A DNA stretch of 64,000 bases, taken from the NCBI RefSeq assembly GCF_002027545.1, contig NZ_MXAN01000004.1, positions 72,815 through 136,814 on the forward strand. The letters run 5' to 3'. The DNA comes from Moraxella lacunata. Its GTDB lineage: Bacteria > Pseudomonadota > Gammaproteobacteria > Pseudomonadales > Moraxellaceae. Both the position numbers and the translations under genes were made by a program. The notes beneath the pieces were generated by a model. The model saw only the letters and a list, made by a program, of their open reading frames with translations. It did not search any database and had not been told where the DNA came from. Each line of letters opens with the position of its first letter. The first letter of the stretch is position 1. This document shows positions 10,232 to 18,960 of the stretch, in pieces.

Positions 10232-11068
10232 ATGATTGAATCATCTTATTGTACCAACACCCCATCTCATGCCTTAACTGGGAAAAGTGGATTTTCTAAC
10301 ATGTCATTGGGAGTGGTCATCACGCTGGGACTGGCACTATCTGCCTGTGCCAACAAACCCACCTACCAACAAAATAACGCCCAAACCACCATCACGCCCC
10401 CCGTCAGCAGTCCTGCCAGACAAGGTGTACCCCAACGCTATCAAGTCCAACGTGGCGACACCGTCTCAAAAATCGCCACTCGCTACGGTCTTAATTGGCG
10501 TGAAGTCAGTCGCATCAACCGCCTAGACAGCAATCACACCATCCGTGTGGGGCAGTGGCTGACCCTATGGCACACATCAAATCCCGCCCAAGCTGGCACA
10601 ACCACCACCATCACCCAAACACCCGCCACAGCAACCACGCCTAGGGTCATCACGGTCAAAAATCCCATGGTCGGCAATGTTGGTGTCATGAAATTTGACT
10701 ATCCTGTGGGCAGAAACAACAAAATCGTTCGTCACTTTGGCGAGATTAGCAACATTAACGGCATTAACACCAAAGCCGAAGGCATGTGGTTTACGGGCAG
10801 TAATAACGACATCGTGCGTGCCACTCGCTCAGGCACAGTCGTGCATGCTGACAACACTAACACAGGGGGTATTATCACCATCTCACACTCTGATGGCTTT
10901 GTCAGTAGCTATCTGCATGTCAAAGATGTGAGTGTCCGCAAAGGGCAGAGCATCGGTGTGGGCGACCTCATCGCCAAAATGAAGCAACAACAAAACGGGG
11001 CAACCTTATTAGAATTTCGTATCGCCAAAAATGGCGTGTACATTGACCCTGTGACGGTATTAAAATAA
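10232..11068 (+). CDS. LysM/M23-domain lipoprotein, NlpD-like amidase activator
   Basis: 278-aa envelope protein. A hydrophobic signal ends in lipobox LSAC (Cys about 38). Next come a Pro/Thr-rich linker, a LysM peptidoglycan-binding domain (YQVQRGDTVSKIATRYGLNW to VGQWLTLW, about residues 70-115) and a C-terminal M23/LytM fold ending LLEFRIAKNGVYIDPVTVL. The zinc ligands of active M23 peptidases are missing: the usual HxxxD and HxH positions read differently and the last HFE-type motif is LEF. That pattern is typical of NlpD/EnvC proteins, which activate septal amidases rather than cut wall themselves. The start is uncertain: longer in-frame versions overlap apaH, and ATG 10301 would give a shorter signal. 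Confidence 0.82.
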   Translation: MIESSYCTNTPSHALTGKSGFSNMSLGVVITLGLALSACANKPTYQQNNAQTTITPPVSSPARQGVPQRYQVQRGDTVSKIATRYGLNWREVSRINRLDSNHTIRVGQWLTLWHTSNPAQAGTTTTITQTPATATTPRVITVKNPMVGNVGVMKFDYPVGRNNKIVRHFGEISNINGINTKAEGMWFTGSNNDIVRATRSGTVVHADNTNTGGIITISHSDGFVSSYLHVKDVSVRKGQSIGVGDLIAKMKQQQNGATLLEFRIAKNGVYIDPVTVLK

Positions 11069-11079
11069 TCGGCATGATG

Positions 11080-11100
11080 GGGCAAATTGCAGTTTGCTCC
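11080..11100. repeat. Family B core palindrome, solitary
   Basis: Degenerate copy of the GGGCAAATTGCAATTTGCCC core, here ending in GCTCC, without the long family B arms. It sits just after the stop of the NlpD-like gene. Confidence 0.5.
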
Positions 11101-11219
11101 ATGCCAAGGCGTTGTGTTTACTGCATGGCCAGTTGCAAAAGCACCTTATAAACAACGCCAAATAACATCATCAAGGCGTGCTTATCTGGCACACCCTACA
11201 TGCTACATGCCATAACGCA

Positions 11220-11897
11220 TCAAAACCCACTTGCCAGTTTATCCAACTCATCAGCCAGTTTGGCAGGATTAAATGACGTGCCCAAAACTTTTTGTGGGGC
11301 GGATATTCTAAAATCATCGCCATCACGTTCAACGACCCACGCCACAACACCGTGCTCACCTGCGGTGATTGTTGCCAGCTCATAGGCGTGAATGATGCTG
11401 TCGTCATCACTGATTTTTGTGATGCCTTTTTTGGCTTGGAAAAGCGGATGCTTGTGATGGCTTGACATGACAAACACCAACCGCTGTGCCGCACTGGGCA
11501 ACTCATTTAGCTTAACACTTATTAACTCCTGTGGCATGAGCGTCTCTTCAAAGTGACCTGCCCCTGCCAGCGACCCAACATGACGCACGCTCTCATCAGC
11601 ACTTCGCACATTGCCATACCAAATCTTGTCCAACACCTGATGTGAGCCATCTAGCATCACGCAGGACAAATCGATGTCCATGTCAAGCGTTGGCGAGCGA
11701 AACGGGGTTAGCCCCTTTAGCAGGGGGATTTTTCTGACAAAAGCAAGCACGCCTGTTTTTTCAAATTGACATGCTTCATAATTGACAGACACCGTCAAAG
11801 TCCGTCCATACACACCAAGCTCGGTCAAGGTTTTGGGTTCAAAAAAAGTTTTTAAGGACGGGTTGTCCTTGTCTTTGTGTTGGTTAAAATCAGTCAT
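11220..11897 (-). CDS. TerD-family protein
   Basis: 225-aa cytosolic protein of the TerD/stress-response calcium-binding family. The core shows MDIDLSCVMLDGSHQVLDKIW (about residues 73-93), then a VRHVGSLAGAGHFEE segment and LPSAAQRLVFVMSS, matching the order of the family signature. The usual acidic DGSV element appears as DESV. Family members are linked to tellurite, oxidative and phage stress, with no defined reaction. No other ter genes are nearby, so this is an isolated member, and a tellurite phenotype should not be assumed. It lies 15 bases after xseB and is probably co-transcribed with it. Confidence 0.75.
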   Translation of the reverse strand: MTDFNQHKDKDNPSLKTFFEPKTLTELGVYGRTLTVSVNYEACQFEKTGVLAFVRKIPLLKGLTPFRSPTLDMDIDLSCVMLDGSHQVLDKIWYGNVRSADESVRHVGSLAGAGHFEETLMPQELISVKLNELPSAAQRLVFVMSSHHKHPLFQAKKGITKISDDDSIIHAYELATITAGEHGVVAWVVERDGDDFRISAPQKVLGTSFNPAKLADELDKLASGF

Positions 11898-11912
11898 AAA
11901 CTTATCAATGGG

Positions 11913-12137
11913 TTAGTTTTTTAGGGCGGTCTCATCAAAGGCATGTTTTAATGCCTGCTCTACGGCGTTAATGCGTTCTTGGCAGACTTTATAAGCATCA
12001 ATGGACTGCTCTACCACGCTCACTAGGTTGTCAATGTCTAGTGTCTGACTTTGTTCTAGCGAGTCTGCGTTGTGCTTTAAGATGTCGTAGGCTTCTTTAA
12101 AAGTCATCAAAGATGGGGTATCACTGGCTTGGGACAT
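11913..12137 (-). CDS. xseB: Exodeoxyribonuclease VII small subunit
   Basis: 74-aa helical protein matching the XseB layout: TFKEAYDILKHNADSLEQ, a short acidic stretch, then VEQSIDAYKVCQERINAVE. XseB multimers bind the XseA large subunit to form the nuclease that degrades single-stranded DNA. The N-terminal F-x-E-A and the C-R/Q-E-R motifs are conserved, and size is typical. xseA is not in the window. The first gene of a short leftward unit with the TerD gene. Confidence 0.8.
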   Translation of the reverse strand: MSQASDTPSLMTFKEAYDILKHNADSLEQSQTLDIDNLVSVVEQSIDAYKVCQERINAVEQALKHAFDETALKN

Positions 12138-12262
12138 GTCATTCTCAGGTAATTTTCTTGGATAATTTTAGACAAATAAAATCCCATTTTACCCAATCAC
12201 TTCTTATCAAGCAAGTAGATTTTGTCAAGCCCACTGTCTTTATTGTAAGTATTTTTGTTACA

Positions 12263-12292
12263 AACGGACTTACCAAGAACGGATTTACCAAG
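12263..12292. repeat. Tandem 15-base direct repeat
   Basis: Two adjacent copies of AACGGAYTTACCAAG, differing at one base, in the spacer between xseB and the symporter gene. No function can be assigned. Confidence 0.6.
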
Positions 12293-12335
12293 TAAGTTGG
12301 GTACGATTCATTTTAAAAACAAAACCAACAAACTA

Positions 12336-12364
12336 TTTTCAAACGATTACAATTCTGTTATCAT
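12336..12364 (+). promoter_or_regulatory. Candidate promoter of the dicarboxylate symporter gene
   Basis: TTTTCA and TATCAT separated by 17 bases. The -35 match is modest. If used, transcription would begin near 12371 and leave a leader of about 190 bases that includes the hairpin at 12424-12490. Confidence 0.4.
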
Positions 12365-12423
12365 AGCTTAAATTTATGTAAACGTGCCATTTTATCAATA
12401 TTTGGCATGGTACAGTCAAACAC

Positions 12424-12490
12424 GCCAATACCAACGCACATGACACCACAAGGAACCATCAGTCATGATGTGTTGATATTGGCATTTTTA
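12424..12490 (+). promoter_or_regulatory. Long hairpin followed by U-run in the symporter leader (possible attenuator)
   Basis: GCCAATACCAACGCACATGAC (12424-12444) pairs imperfectly with the segment ending TTGATATTGGC (12462-12483) and is followed by ATTTTTA, so it resembles an intrinsic terminator placed 75 bases before the start codon of the downstream gene. There is no gene on the plus strand upstream for it to terminate. An attenuator or other leader control is inferred, not shown. Confidence 0.45.
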
Positions 12491-12563
12491 TGCATGCTCA
12501 CTAATTGACCTTTCAATGACTGATTTTCAAGCGATGACATGTATTTGATGAAAAAGGAAAATC

Positions 12564-14018
12564 ATGACTGACTCTAAAAAACCCCACAACGACGAACACG
12601 TCTCCGAGCTTACCTTAGACACCGACTTTATGGGTGACAGTAACGACGAAACGCCATCAGGTGTCATCACCAAAGACGCCATCAAGGGCATGATTATTTT
12701 TGCCGTCGCCGCCATCGTCTCCATCATATTATATCAAGTCATGCCGTTTGGCACCGACGTCAATAAAGGCTTGGCGATACTTGTCTTTATCGGCACATTA
12801 TGGCTGACCGAAGCCATTCACGTCACCGCCACTGCCATCTTAGTGCCGATTCTTGCGGTGCTGGTTGGCGTGCCTGAGTTTGACACCAAAAAAGCCTTGG
12901 CAAGTTTTGCCGACCCCATCATCTTTGTATTCTTTGGCGGTTTTGCCCTTGCTGCCACGTTGCATGTGCAAAAACTTGACCGCAAAATCGCTTTTGGCTT
13001 GGTTAAACTGGCAGGGGGCAAGCTGGGCTTGGCGGTGTTTTACATCTTTTTTGCCACCGCCATTTTGTCCATGTGGATTAGCAACACCGCAACTGCCGCC
13101 ATGATGTTGCCATTGGCATTGGGACTTTTGGGGCAGATTGACAAAGAAAAAGACCGTTCTACCTTTTTGTTTGTCCTACTAGGTATCGCCTATTGTGCCA
13201 GTATCGGCGGATTGGGCACGATGATTGGTTCACCACCAAACGGTATTGCTGCCAAAGCATTGGAGCTTAGTTTTATAGAATGGATGAAATTTGGTGTACC
13301 GATGATGCTTGTCATGCTTCCGATACTGCTTGGGGCGATGTACGTCTTTTTAAAACCCAACCTAAAACAGAATGTGGTCATGACCGATGAGGTCATTCCA
13401 TGGACACCATCACGGATTTTAACCATCGTTGTCTTTGTGGCTACTGCCCTATCATGGATTTTTGGCAAACAACTCGGTGAGATGTTCGCCTTTAAATCCC
13501 CCGATACCATCATCGCTCTATCAGCAGCGGTTGCGGTGCTTGCCTGCGGTTTGGTCAGCTGGAAACAAGTGTCTGATAATACCGACTGGGGCGTACTCAT
13601 GCTCTTTGGTGGCGGTATCGCTCTATCTAATATCATGAAAGACTCGGGTGCCTCTGCCTTGCTTGGCGAGCAAATCGCCAATGCCTTATCGGTTGCACCG
13701 ATATTTGTAGTTATTTTGGCAATCACTGCATTCATTATCTTCTTGACCGAATTCACCTCAAATACCGCCTCTGCCGCCTTACTTGTGCCACTATTTGCTC
13801 CGATTGGCGTACAGCTTGGTCTTCCCCCTGAGGCACTTATCATGGTCATTGGCATCGGCGCTTCTTGTGCGTTTATGTTACCTGTTGCCACACCACCAAA
13901 TGCCATCGTCATGGGCACAGGATACATCAAACAAAAAGAGATGATGCAAGTTGGTCTTATCCTAAACTTCATATCCATTGCCATCGTTACAATATGGGCT
14001 TTTTTCTTTTTAAGATAG
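12564..14018 (+). CDS. DASS-family sodium:dicarboxylate symporter
   Basis: 484-aa inner-membrane transporter of the divalent anion:Na+ symporter family (SLC13/SdcS/CitT). It has about 12 hydrophobic segments after a 40-residue acidic N-terminus. The two pseudo-symmetric signature loops are present: WISNTATAAMMLPLALGLL (about 170-190) and EFTSNTASAALLVPL (about 395-410), both with the SNT motif that binds sodium and carboxylate. Likely substrates are succinate, fumarate or malate. AAGGAAA is well placed before the ATG. pckG lies next downstream on the same strand with its own promoter, which fits use of C4 acids for gluconeogenesis. Confidence 0.92.
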   Translation: MTDSKKPHNDEHVSELTLDTDFMGDSNDETPSGVITKDAIKGMIIFAVAAIVSIILYQVMPFGTDVNKGLAILVFIGTLWLTEAIHVTATAILVPILAVLVGVPEFDTKKALASFADPIIFVFFGGFALAATLHVQKLDRKIAFGLVKLAGGKLGLAVFYIFFATAILSMWISNTATAAMMLPLALGLLGQIDKEKDRSTFLFVLLGIAYCASIGGLGTMIGSPPNGIAAKALELSFIEWMKFGVPMMLVMLPILLGAMYVFLKPNLKQNVVMTDEVIPWTPSRILTIVVFVATALSWIFGKQLGEMFAFKSPDTIIALSAAVAVLACGLVSWKQVSDNTDWGVLMLFGGGIALSNIMKDSGASALLGEQIANALSVAPIFVVILAITAFIIFLTEFTSNTASAALLVPLFAPIGVQLGLPPEALIMVIGIGASCAFMLPVATPPNAIVMGTGYIKQKEMMQVGLILNFISIAIVTIWAFFFLR

Positions 14019-14050
14019 TCTCTTGACTTTAATATATCAGTACTTAACCT

Positions 14051-14084
14051 AAAATGAACATATTCAGATATGTTCATTTTTTTT
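14051..14084 (+). terminator. Intrinsic terminator after the symporter gene
   Basis: Perfect 13-base stem, AAAATGAACATAT with ATATGTTCATTTT, loop TCAG, followed by more T residues. Confidence 0.9.
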
Positions 14085-14116
14085 GAAAATACATTCATTT
14101 TTTAAAAAAATAAATA

Positions 14117-14145
14117 TTACAATTCATAAGAAAATATGGTTTAAT
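14117..14145 (+). promoter_or_regulatory. Candidate sigma-70 promoter of pckG
   Basis: TTACAA, 17-base AT-rich spacer, TTTAAT, about 68 bases before the pckG start and after the preceding terminator. Sequence match only. Confidence 0.5.
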
Positions 14146-14212
14146 AGCGTATTTTTTTAATTCTACTGATAAATAACTCACCATAAACCCACTTTTATCA
14201 AGCGAGATTTTT

Positions 14213-16051
14213 ATGACCACAACCACTCTAAACACTCCTGATTTTGTTCGCCATCAAGCCATCATTGATTGGGTTGCTAAGATTGCCAAACTGACCAAAC
14301 CTGCTCGCATTGAGTGGTGTGATGGTTCACAAGAAGAGTATGATCGCCTAATCCAACTCATGATTGATAATGGCACAATGGTCAAACTGAATGAAGAGAA
14401 ACATCCTGATTCTTATTTGGCATTTTCTGACCCATCAGATGTGGCTCGTGTTGAAGACCGCACTTTTATTTGTAGCGAAAAACAGATTGACGCAGGAGCA
14501 ACAAATAACTGGAAAGACCCAAATGAGATGCGTGCCATCTTAAATGACAAATTTGACGGTTGCATGGCGGGGCGTACCATGTATGTTGTGCCATTTAGTA
14601 TGGGCCCTTTGGGCAGCCATATTGCCCACATTGGTATAGAGCTGACCGACAGTCCTTATGTGGTTGTCAGTATGCGTAAAATGGCTCGCATGGGCAAGGC
14701 AGTTTACGAGGTGCTGGGCACAGATGGTGAATTTGTTCCGTGTGTGCATTCTGTTGGCAAGCCATTGGCAGATGATGAAAAAGATGTGGCATGGCCATGC
14801 AACGATGATAAGTATATTGTTCACTACCCAGAAACTCGTGAAATATGGTCATTTGGTTCAGGCTATGGCGGTAACGCCCTGCTTGGTAAAAAATGCCTAG
14901 CCCTACGCATTGCATCTGTCATGGGTCGTGAACAAGGTTGGCTTGCCGAGCACATGCTTATCCTAGGCGTAACGAACCCCGAAGGCAAAAAGCACTATGT
15001 GGCAGCTGCCTTCCCATCCGCCTGTGGCAAAACCAACTTCGCCATGCTTATCCCACCAGCAGGCTATGAAGGCTGGAAAGTCGAAACCGTGGGCGATGAC
15101 ATTGCTTGGATTAAACCATCGGCGGACGGCAAACTATACGCCATCAACCCCGAAGCAGGTTTCTTTGGTGTCGCCCCTGGCACCAACACCAAAACCAACT
15201 CCAACTGCATGGCATCGCTATCGCATGATGTCATCTATACCAACGTTGCCATGACCGAAGATGGCGAAGCATGGTGGGAAGGCAAAACCAAAGAAGTACC
15301 AGACAATCTCATCAACTGGAAAGGCAAAAAGCATGACGGCACCGAGAAAGCCTCGCACCCCAATGCCCGCTTTACCGTATCGGCAAGCCAATGCCCATCG
15401 ATTGACCCCAACTGGGAAAATCCCGAAGGTGTGCCAATCTCTGCCTTTATCTTTGGCGGTCGCCGTGCCGACACCGTGCCACTCATCTCTGAATCCCCCG
15501 ATTGGATTGATGGCGTATATAAAGCCGCCACGATGGGTTCTGAAACCACCGCTGCCGCAGTTGGTCAGCAGGGCGTTGTCCGCAGAGACCCATTTGCTAT
15601 GCTCCCATTTGCTGGCTACAACATGGCAGACTACTTCACTAACTGGCTAGAAATGGGCGAAAAACTAGAAAAATTAACTAAAGAACATGGCACGCAACTG
15701 CCAAAAATCTTTAAGGTTAACTGGTTCCGCCGTGATGAAAATGGCGACTTCGTATGGCCGGGTTTCGGACAAAATATGCGTGTGCTAGAATGGATCATCA
15801 ACCGCTGTGAAGGCAATGCCAATGCTCATGCCACACCGATTGGTCTTGTGCCGACTTATAAAGACCTAAATTGGACGCATTCTGACTTTACCAAAGAAGA
15901 CTTTGAAACCGTTACCCGTCAAAACAAAGATGAGTGGGTCAAAGAAATCCAAAGCCACAAAGAGTTGTTTGACAAATTGGGTGAGCGTATGCCACAAGCA
16001 CTAATCGACCACGCCGACAAAATCCTAGAAGGTGTACAAACCATGTCATAA
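14213..16051 (+). CDS. pckG: Phosphoenolpyruvate carboxykinase (GTP)
   Basis: Cytosolic enzyme that converts oxaloacetate and GTP to phosphoenolpyruvate, CO2 and GDP, the entry step of gluconeogenesis. The 612-aa length and sequence are of the GTP class, unlike the ATP-type PckA usual in enterobacteria. The kinase-1a loop is FPSACGKTN (residues 268-275), and [20 protein letters not shown] holds the metal-binding region. The C-terminal guanine-binding area [19 protein letters not shown] is present. It has its own promoter and terminator. Confidence 0.97.
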   Translation: MTTTTLNTPDFVRHQAIIDWVAKIAKLTKPARIEWCDGSQEEYDRLIQLMIDNGTMVKLNEEKHPDSYLAFSDPSDVARVEDRTFICSEKQIDAGATNNWKDPNEMRAILNDKFDGCMAGRTMYVVPFSMGPLGSHIAHIGIELTDSPYVVVSMRKMARMGKAVYEVLGTDGEFVPCVHSVGKPLADDEKDVAWPCNDDKYIVHYPETREIWSFGSGYGGNALLGKKCLALRIASVMGREQGWLAEHMLILGVTNPEGKKHYVAAAFPSACGKTNFAMLIPPAGYEGWKVETVGDDIAWIKPSADGKLYAINPEAGFFGVAPGTNTKTNSNCMASLSHDVIYTNVAMTEDGEAWWEGKTKEVPDNLINWKGKKHDGTEKASHPNARFTVSASQCPSIDPNWENPEGVPISAFIFGGRRADTVPLISESPDWIDGVYKAATMGSETTAAAVGQQGVVRRDPFAMLPFAGYNMADYFTNWLEMGEKLEKLTKEHGTQLPKIFKVNWFRRDENGDFVWPGFGQNMRVLEWIINRCEGNANAHATPIGLVPTYKDLNWTHSDFTKEDFETVTRQNKDEWVKEIQSHKELFDKLGERMPQALIDHADKILEGVQTMS

Positions 16052-16076
16052 GCAATAATATGACATTTTTGGTACA

Positions 16077-16107
16077 AAAAACGCTCCAATAAATTTGGGG
16101 CGTTTTT
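16077..16107 (+). terminator. Intrinsic terminator after pckG
   Basis: AAAAACGCTCC pairs with GGGGCGTTTTT (one G-U pair) around a nine-base loop, ending in a T run. Confidence 0.85.
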
Positions 16108-16145
16108 ATTTGGTAATGGCTTGGATTGTCCGCTTAGAAAATCCC

Positions 16146-16184
16146 ATTTAACGAACTTATTTAACGAACTTATTTAACGAACTT
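16146..16184. repeat. Three perfect tandem copies of a 13-base unit
   Basis: ATTTAACGAACTT is repeated three times without a mismatch in the spacer between the convergent pckG and tpx genes. It is outside both genes and beyond both terminators. Confidence 0.85.
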
Positions 16185-16248
16185 GATGTTTATCACAGAT
16201 AATAACCAGATAAAAATTGGATTATGTTAAATAAATTTTAAACCATTA

Positions 16249-16278
16249 AAAAAATAGCCCATATTTGGGCTATTTTTT
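16249..16278 (-). terminator. Terminator after tpx
   Basis: AAAAAATAGCCC pairs with GGGCTATTTTTT across a six-base loop, 17 bases past the tpx stop; symmetrical A and T runs could let it act both ways. Confidence 0.85.
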
Positions 16279-16294
16279 GAGCAAACTGAGTAAA

Positions 16295-16798
16295 TCAAGC
16301 CAAAGATGCCAATGCCTTATCATAATCAGGCTCACTCTTAATCTCTGGCACAAGCTCGCTATGCAAAACTTTGTTATCGGTATCTAGCACAATGACCGCA
16401 CGAGCGGTTAGTCCTGCCAATGGTCCTGTTGTCATGGCAACTCCGAGATTTTCGGCGATGTCATCATCTCTAAACGCAGAGAGCATTTTAACTCCTTCAA
16501 TACCTTCTGCCCCACAAAAACGAGCTTGGGCAAAGGGCAAATCTGCTGAGATACACAACACAACAGTATTGTCAAGCTCACTTGCTTTTTGGTTGAACAC
16601 ACGCACAGATGTGGCACAAACGCCCGTATCAATGCTTGGAAAAATGTTCAAAATCTTGCGTTTGCCTGCAAAATCAGACAGTTTAACCTGTGCCAAATCA
16701 TTGCCAACTAAGGCAAAATCAGCAATTATCTCACCCACTTTGGCAAAATCGCCTGCCACTTCAACGGCATTACCATCTAAGCTAATTTGACTGCTCAT
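16295..16798 (-). CDS. tpx: Thiol peroxidase
   Basis: 167-aa atypical 2-Cys peroxiredoxin that reduces hydrogen and lipid peroxides using thioredoxin. The peroxidatic Cys is residue 61 in [14 protein letters not shown], and the resolving Cys is residue 95 in [12 protein letters not shown], both at family positions. AGGAG lies seven bases upstream of the ATG. It is a single gene with its own terminator. The protein is cytosolic by lack of a signal peptide; in some bacteria Tpx is reported periplasmic. Confidence 0.97.
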   Translation of the reverse strand: MSSQISLDGNAVEVAGDFAKVGEIIADFALVGNDLAQVKLSDFAGKRKILNIFPSIDTGVCATSVRVFNQKASELDNTVVLCISADLPFAQARFCGAEGIEGVKMLSAFRDDDIAENLGVAMTTGPLAGLTARAVIVLDTDNKVLHSELVPEIKSEPDYDKALASLA

Positions 16799-16891
16799 AA
16801 ATACTCCTGTTTGGTCTGTTGATGAATAAGAACCCCATCATATTACCCTGCTTTGAGATAAATTGCAATGCTTTCAATCACAAAATTTTAA

Positions 16892-17758
16892 TCACAAGAA
16901 TTTTGTCATGAGTCTCAATGGCAAATATTTCATGCCCAATCCAATCGGTAGCCATGGCCATGCAGGAACATAGGCTTCATCAACCTTAGTTTCAATGGCT
17001 TTGACAATCACATCCGCCCCTTCATCTTCTTCAACTTCAAAAGGCAAGTATTTTGCCCCAATATTTAGGTCAGTACGCACATAACCAGGATAGATGGTAG
17101 ACACGGTAATCGGCAATTTTTCTCTGATGGTGTCGGCTCTTATCCCCTCGGCAAGCCTTGCCAATCCTGCTTTGGCAGCGGCATACGTGGTCAAGTGGCG
17201 TGGCAAACCACGTACCGCTGACATGCTGGATATGACCACCAAATGTCCGCTATTTTGACGGCGAAAAACCCCCATGGCAGCTTCACACTGGGCAAGAGCA
17301 GAGATAAAATTAATCTCAGCGGTTGCACGGTTGATGGCAAATCGTCCATGACCAATGACACGACTGTCGCCCACACCTGCGTTTACAATAATTTTATCAA
17401 GTTTACCGCCATCATGTTGCACATTTGTAACAAAATCTTCAAATACAGTAAAGATATCGTCATATACCGTAACATCAAGCGTACGCACATAGACTTTAAT
17501 ACCAAACTCTTTTTCCAATTCTGCTTTTAGGATATTTAAGCGATCAAGCCGTCTGGCACAAATCGCCAAATCATAACCCAAAAAAGCAAACTTGCGAGCC
17601 ATCATCGCTCCAAGTCCAGAGCTTGCCCCTGTAATCAGCACAGTTTTACCCTGACCGATACCACGAATGTCATTTAAATCTTTGATTTTGCTAAATTTAT
17701 TAGCAATAACTCGTCCAAGTCTATCAGCTTTGGCAAAGGCTTCTTCCAGTTTTTTCAT
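16892..17758 (-). CDS. Short-chain dehydrogenase/reductase
   Basis: 288-aa NAD(P)-dependent oxidoreductase of the classical SDR fold. The nucleotide-binding motif is TGASSGLGAMMARKFA (about residues 40-55), the NAG motif is VNAGVGDSR, and the catalytic Ser-Tyr-Lys set is in VISSMSAVRG followed by TYAAAKAGL. A 30-residue charged helix precedes the fold, which is longer than usual. The C-terminal part is hydrophobic and may contact membrane or lipid. The substrate is not inferable from sequence. It stands between tpx and the sohB-like gene with separate spacers. Confidence 0.88.
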   Translation of the reverse strand: MKKLEEAFAKADRLGRVIANKFSKIKDLNDIRGIGQGKTVLITGASSGLGAMMARKFAFLGYDLAICARRLDRLNILKAELEKEFGIKVYVRTLDVTVYDDIFTVFEDFVTNVQHDGGKLDKIIVNAGVGDSRVIGHGRFAINRATAEINFISALAQCEAAMGVFRRQNSGHLVVISSMSAVRGLPRHLTTYAAAKAGLARLAEGIRADTIREKLPITVSTIYPGYVRTDLNIGAKYLPFEVEEDEGADVIVKAIETKVDEAYVPAWPWLPIGLGMKYLPLRLMTKFL

Positions 17759-17790
17759 AAATAACCCAAATCATATGTTAAAATCAATGA

Positions 17791-17817
17791 AAAAGCGAAC
17801 AACCATTGTCCGCTTTT
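17791..17817 (-). terminator. Terminator after the sohB-like gene
   Basis: On the minus strand AAAAGCG plus GACAA pairs with TTGTT plus CGCTTTTT across a three-base loop, ending in T residues. Confidence 0.75.
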
Positions 17818-17901
17818 AAAAAGTTGAATGGCTTATTTTACACCATTTTTATCAAAATTTTAAGCAAAATGATGTGTACATTCAATCACTTGTAAGACTC
17901 T

Positions 17902-18891
17902 TTAAGGACGTTGATATTTAGCAAGTTGTTCGCCTACCGATGACACCATATGACCAACCATCTCACCTGCTTTGATGCCTACTTGCTCAGATAGCCCCAA
18001 TTTTTCTACCAAAGTTGGTTTGGTGCGAGTGTGTAACACCAAAACCTCATGCTCTTTGATAAGTTCAAGCACATAGCCATCAGATGTACCAATCGCATCA
18101 ATCAGCCCCAAATCCAAAGCATCCTGCCCAAACCAAATCTCACCTGTGGCAATCTTCTCCACATCCAGTTTTGGACGGTGTTTTTTGACAAAAGTTTTAA
18201 ACAGTTCATGAATGCGTTCAATATCTGCTTGGTGTTTGGCACGGTCTTCATCATCATTTTCACCAAATATGGTTACAGTACGTTTGTACTCGCCTGCTGT
18301 GAACATCTCATAACCAATGTTATGCTTTTTTAGAAGTTCATGAAAGTTGGGAAATTGGCTGACCACGCCCACCGAACCGATGACCGCAAAATCGCTGGCG
18401 ATAATCTTGTCCGCCACACACGCCATCATATAGCCACCGCTTGCCGAGATTTTGTCCACGCAGACAGTTAATGTCAGTCCTGCTTGTTTTAGGCGAGCCA
18501 ATTGCGAGCTTGCCAAACCATAAGCATTGACTTGTCCGCCACCACTCTCCAAACGCACCACCACTTCATCGCCTGCTTTTGCCGAGCTGATAATCACGCT
18601 AATCTCTTCACGCAGATGAGCCACCGCAGATGCTTTGATGTCGCCATCAAAATCCAGTACAAACACACTTTTACTATCGTTCTTGCTCTTACTTTTATCG
18701 TCCACCTTGTCTTTTTTGTCTTTTGCCTTGTCTTTGGCTTTTTTGCACAATTTGCCAAACAGACCGCATTTTTTGTCGTCTTTTTGGCTGTTTTTTAGAG
18801 CGTCTTTTAGCTGCTCTTGGCGTTTGTCTTGGAGTTTATTAAGATGAATAATGGATAATTCGGTGGGTTTTTTTGATGAATGAAATAGCAT
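17902..18891 (-). CDS. sohB: S49-family peptidase, SohB-like, without membrane segment
   Basis: 329-aa serine peptidase of the S49 family. The core matches E. coli SohB: VFVLDFDGDIKAS, VVRLESGGGQVNAYGLASSQL, then DKISASGGYMMACVADKII with the nucleophilic Ser, and FTAGEYKRTVTIFGEN with the general-base Lys. E. coli SohB starts with a transmembrane helix; here the first 75 residues instead form a helix-prone segment and a very Lys/Asp-rich linker with no hydrophobic stretch, so this form should be soluble or only peripherally bound. Substrate unknown. It lies downstream of the antiporter gene after 69 bases and may share its transcript. Confidence 0.88.
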   Translation of the reverse strand: MLFHSSKKPTELSIIHLNKLQDKRQEQLKDALKNSQKDDKKCGLFGKLCKKAKDKAKDKKDKVDDKSKSKNDSKSVFVLDFDGDIKASAVAHLREEISVIISSAKAGDEVVVRLESGGGQVNAYGLASSQLARLKQAGLTLTVCVDKISASGGYMMACVADKIIASDFAVIGSVGVVSQFPNFHELLKKHNIGYEMFTAGEYKRTVTIFGENDDEDRAKHQADIERIHELFKTFVKKHRPKLDVEKIATGEIWFGQDALDLGLIDAIGTSDGYVLELIKEHEVLVLHTRTKPTLVEKLGLSEQVGIKAGEMVGHMVSSVGEQLAKYQRP

Positions 18892-18960
18892 GATTTTACC
18901 TTAATCTTTTTGGATAAATTTTAAAAAATAATGGGGTTTGTTTGGTGTTTTAAAAGCCCT

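Noticed and set aside
11220..11897. Tellurite resistance operon
   Set aside because: Only one TerD-like gene is present; neighbours are xseB and an NlpD-like gene, so no ter cluster exists here.
13190..14098. 302-codon open frame on the minus strand
   Set aside because: It lies antisense to the symporter gene, whose protein has full family motifs; the minus-strand translation has no recognisable domain.
16371..16790. 139-codon plus-strand frame opposite tpx
   Set aside because: Shadow of a clearly coding gene; low-complexity Ser/Lys translation.
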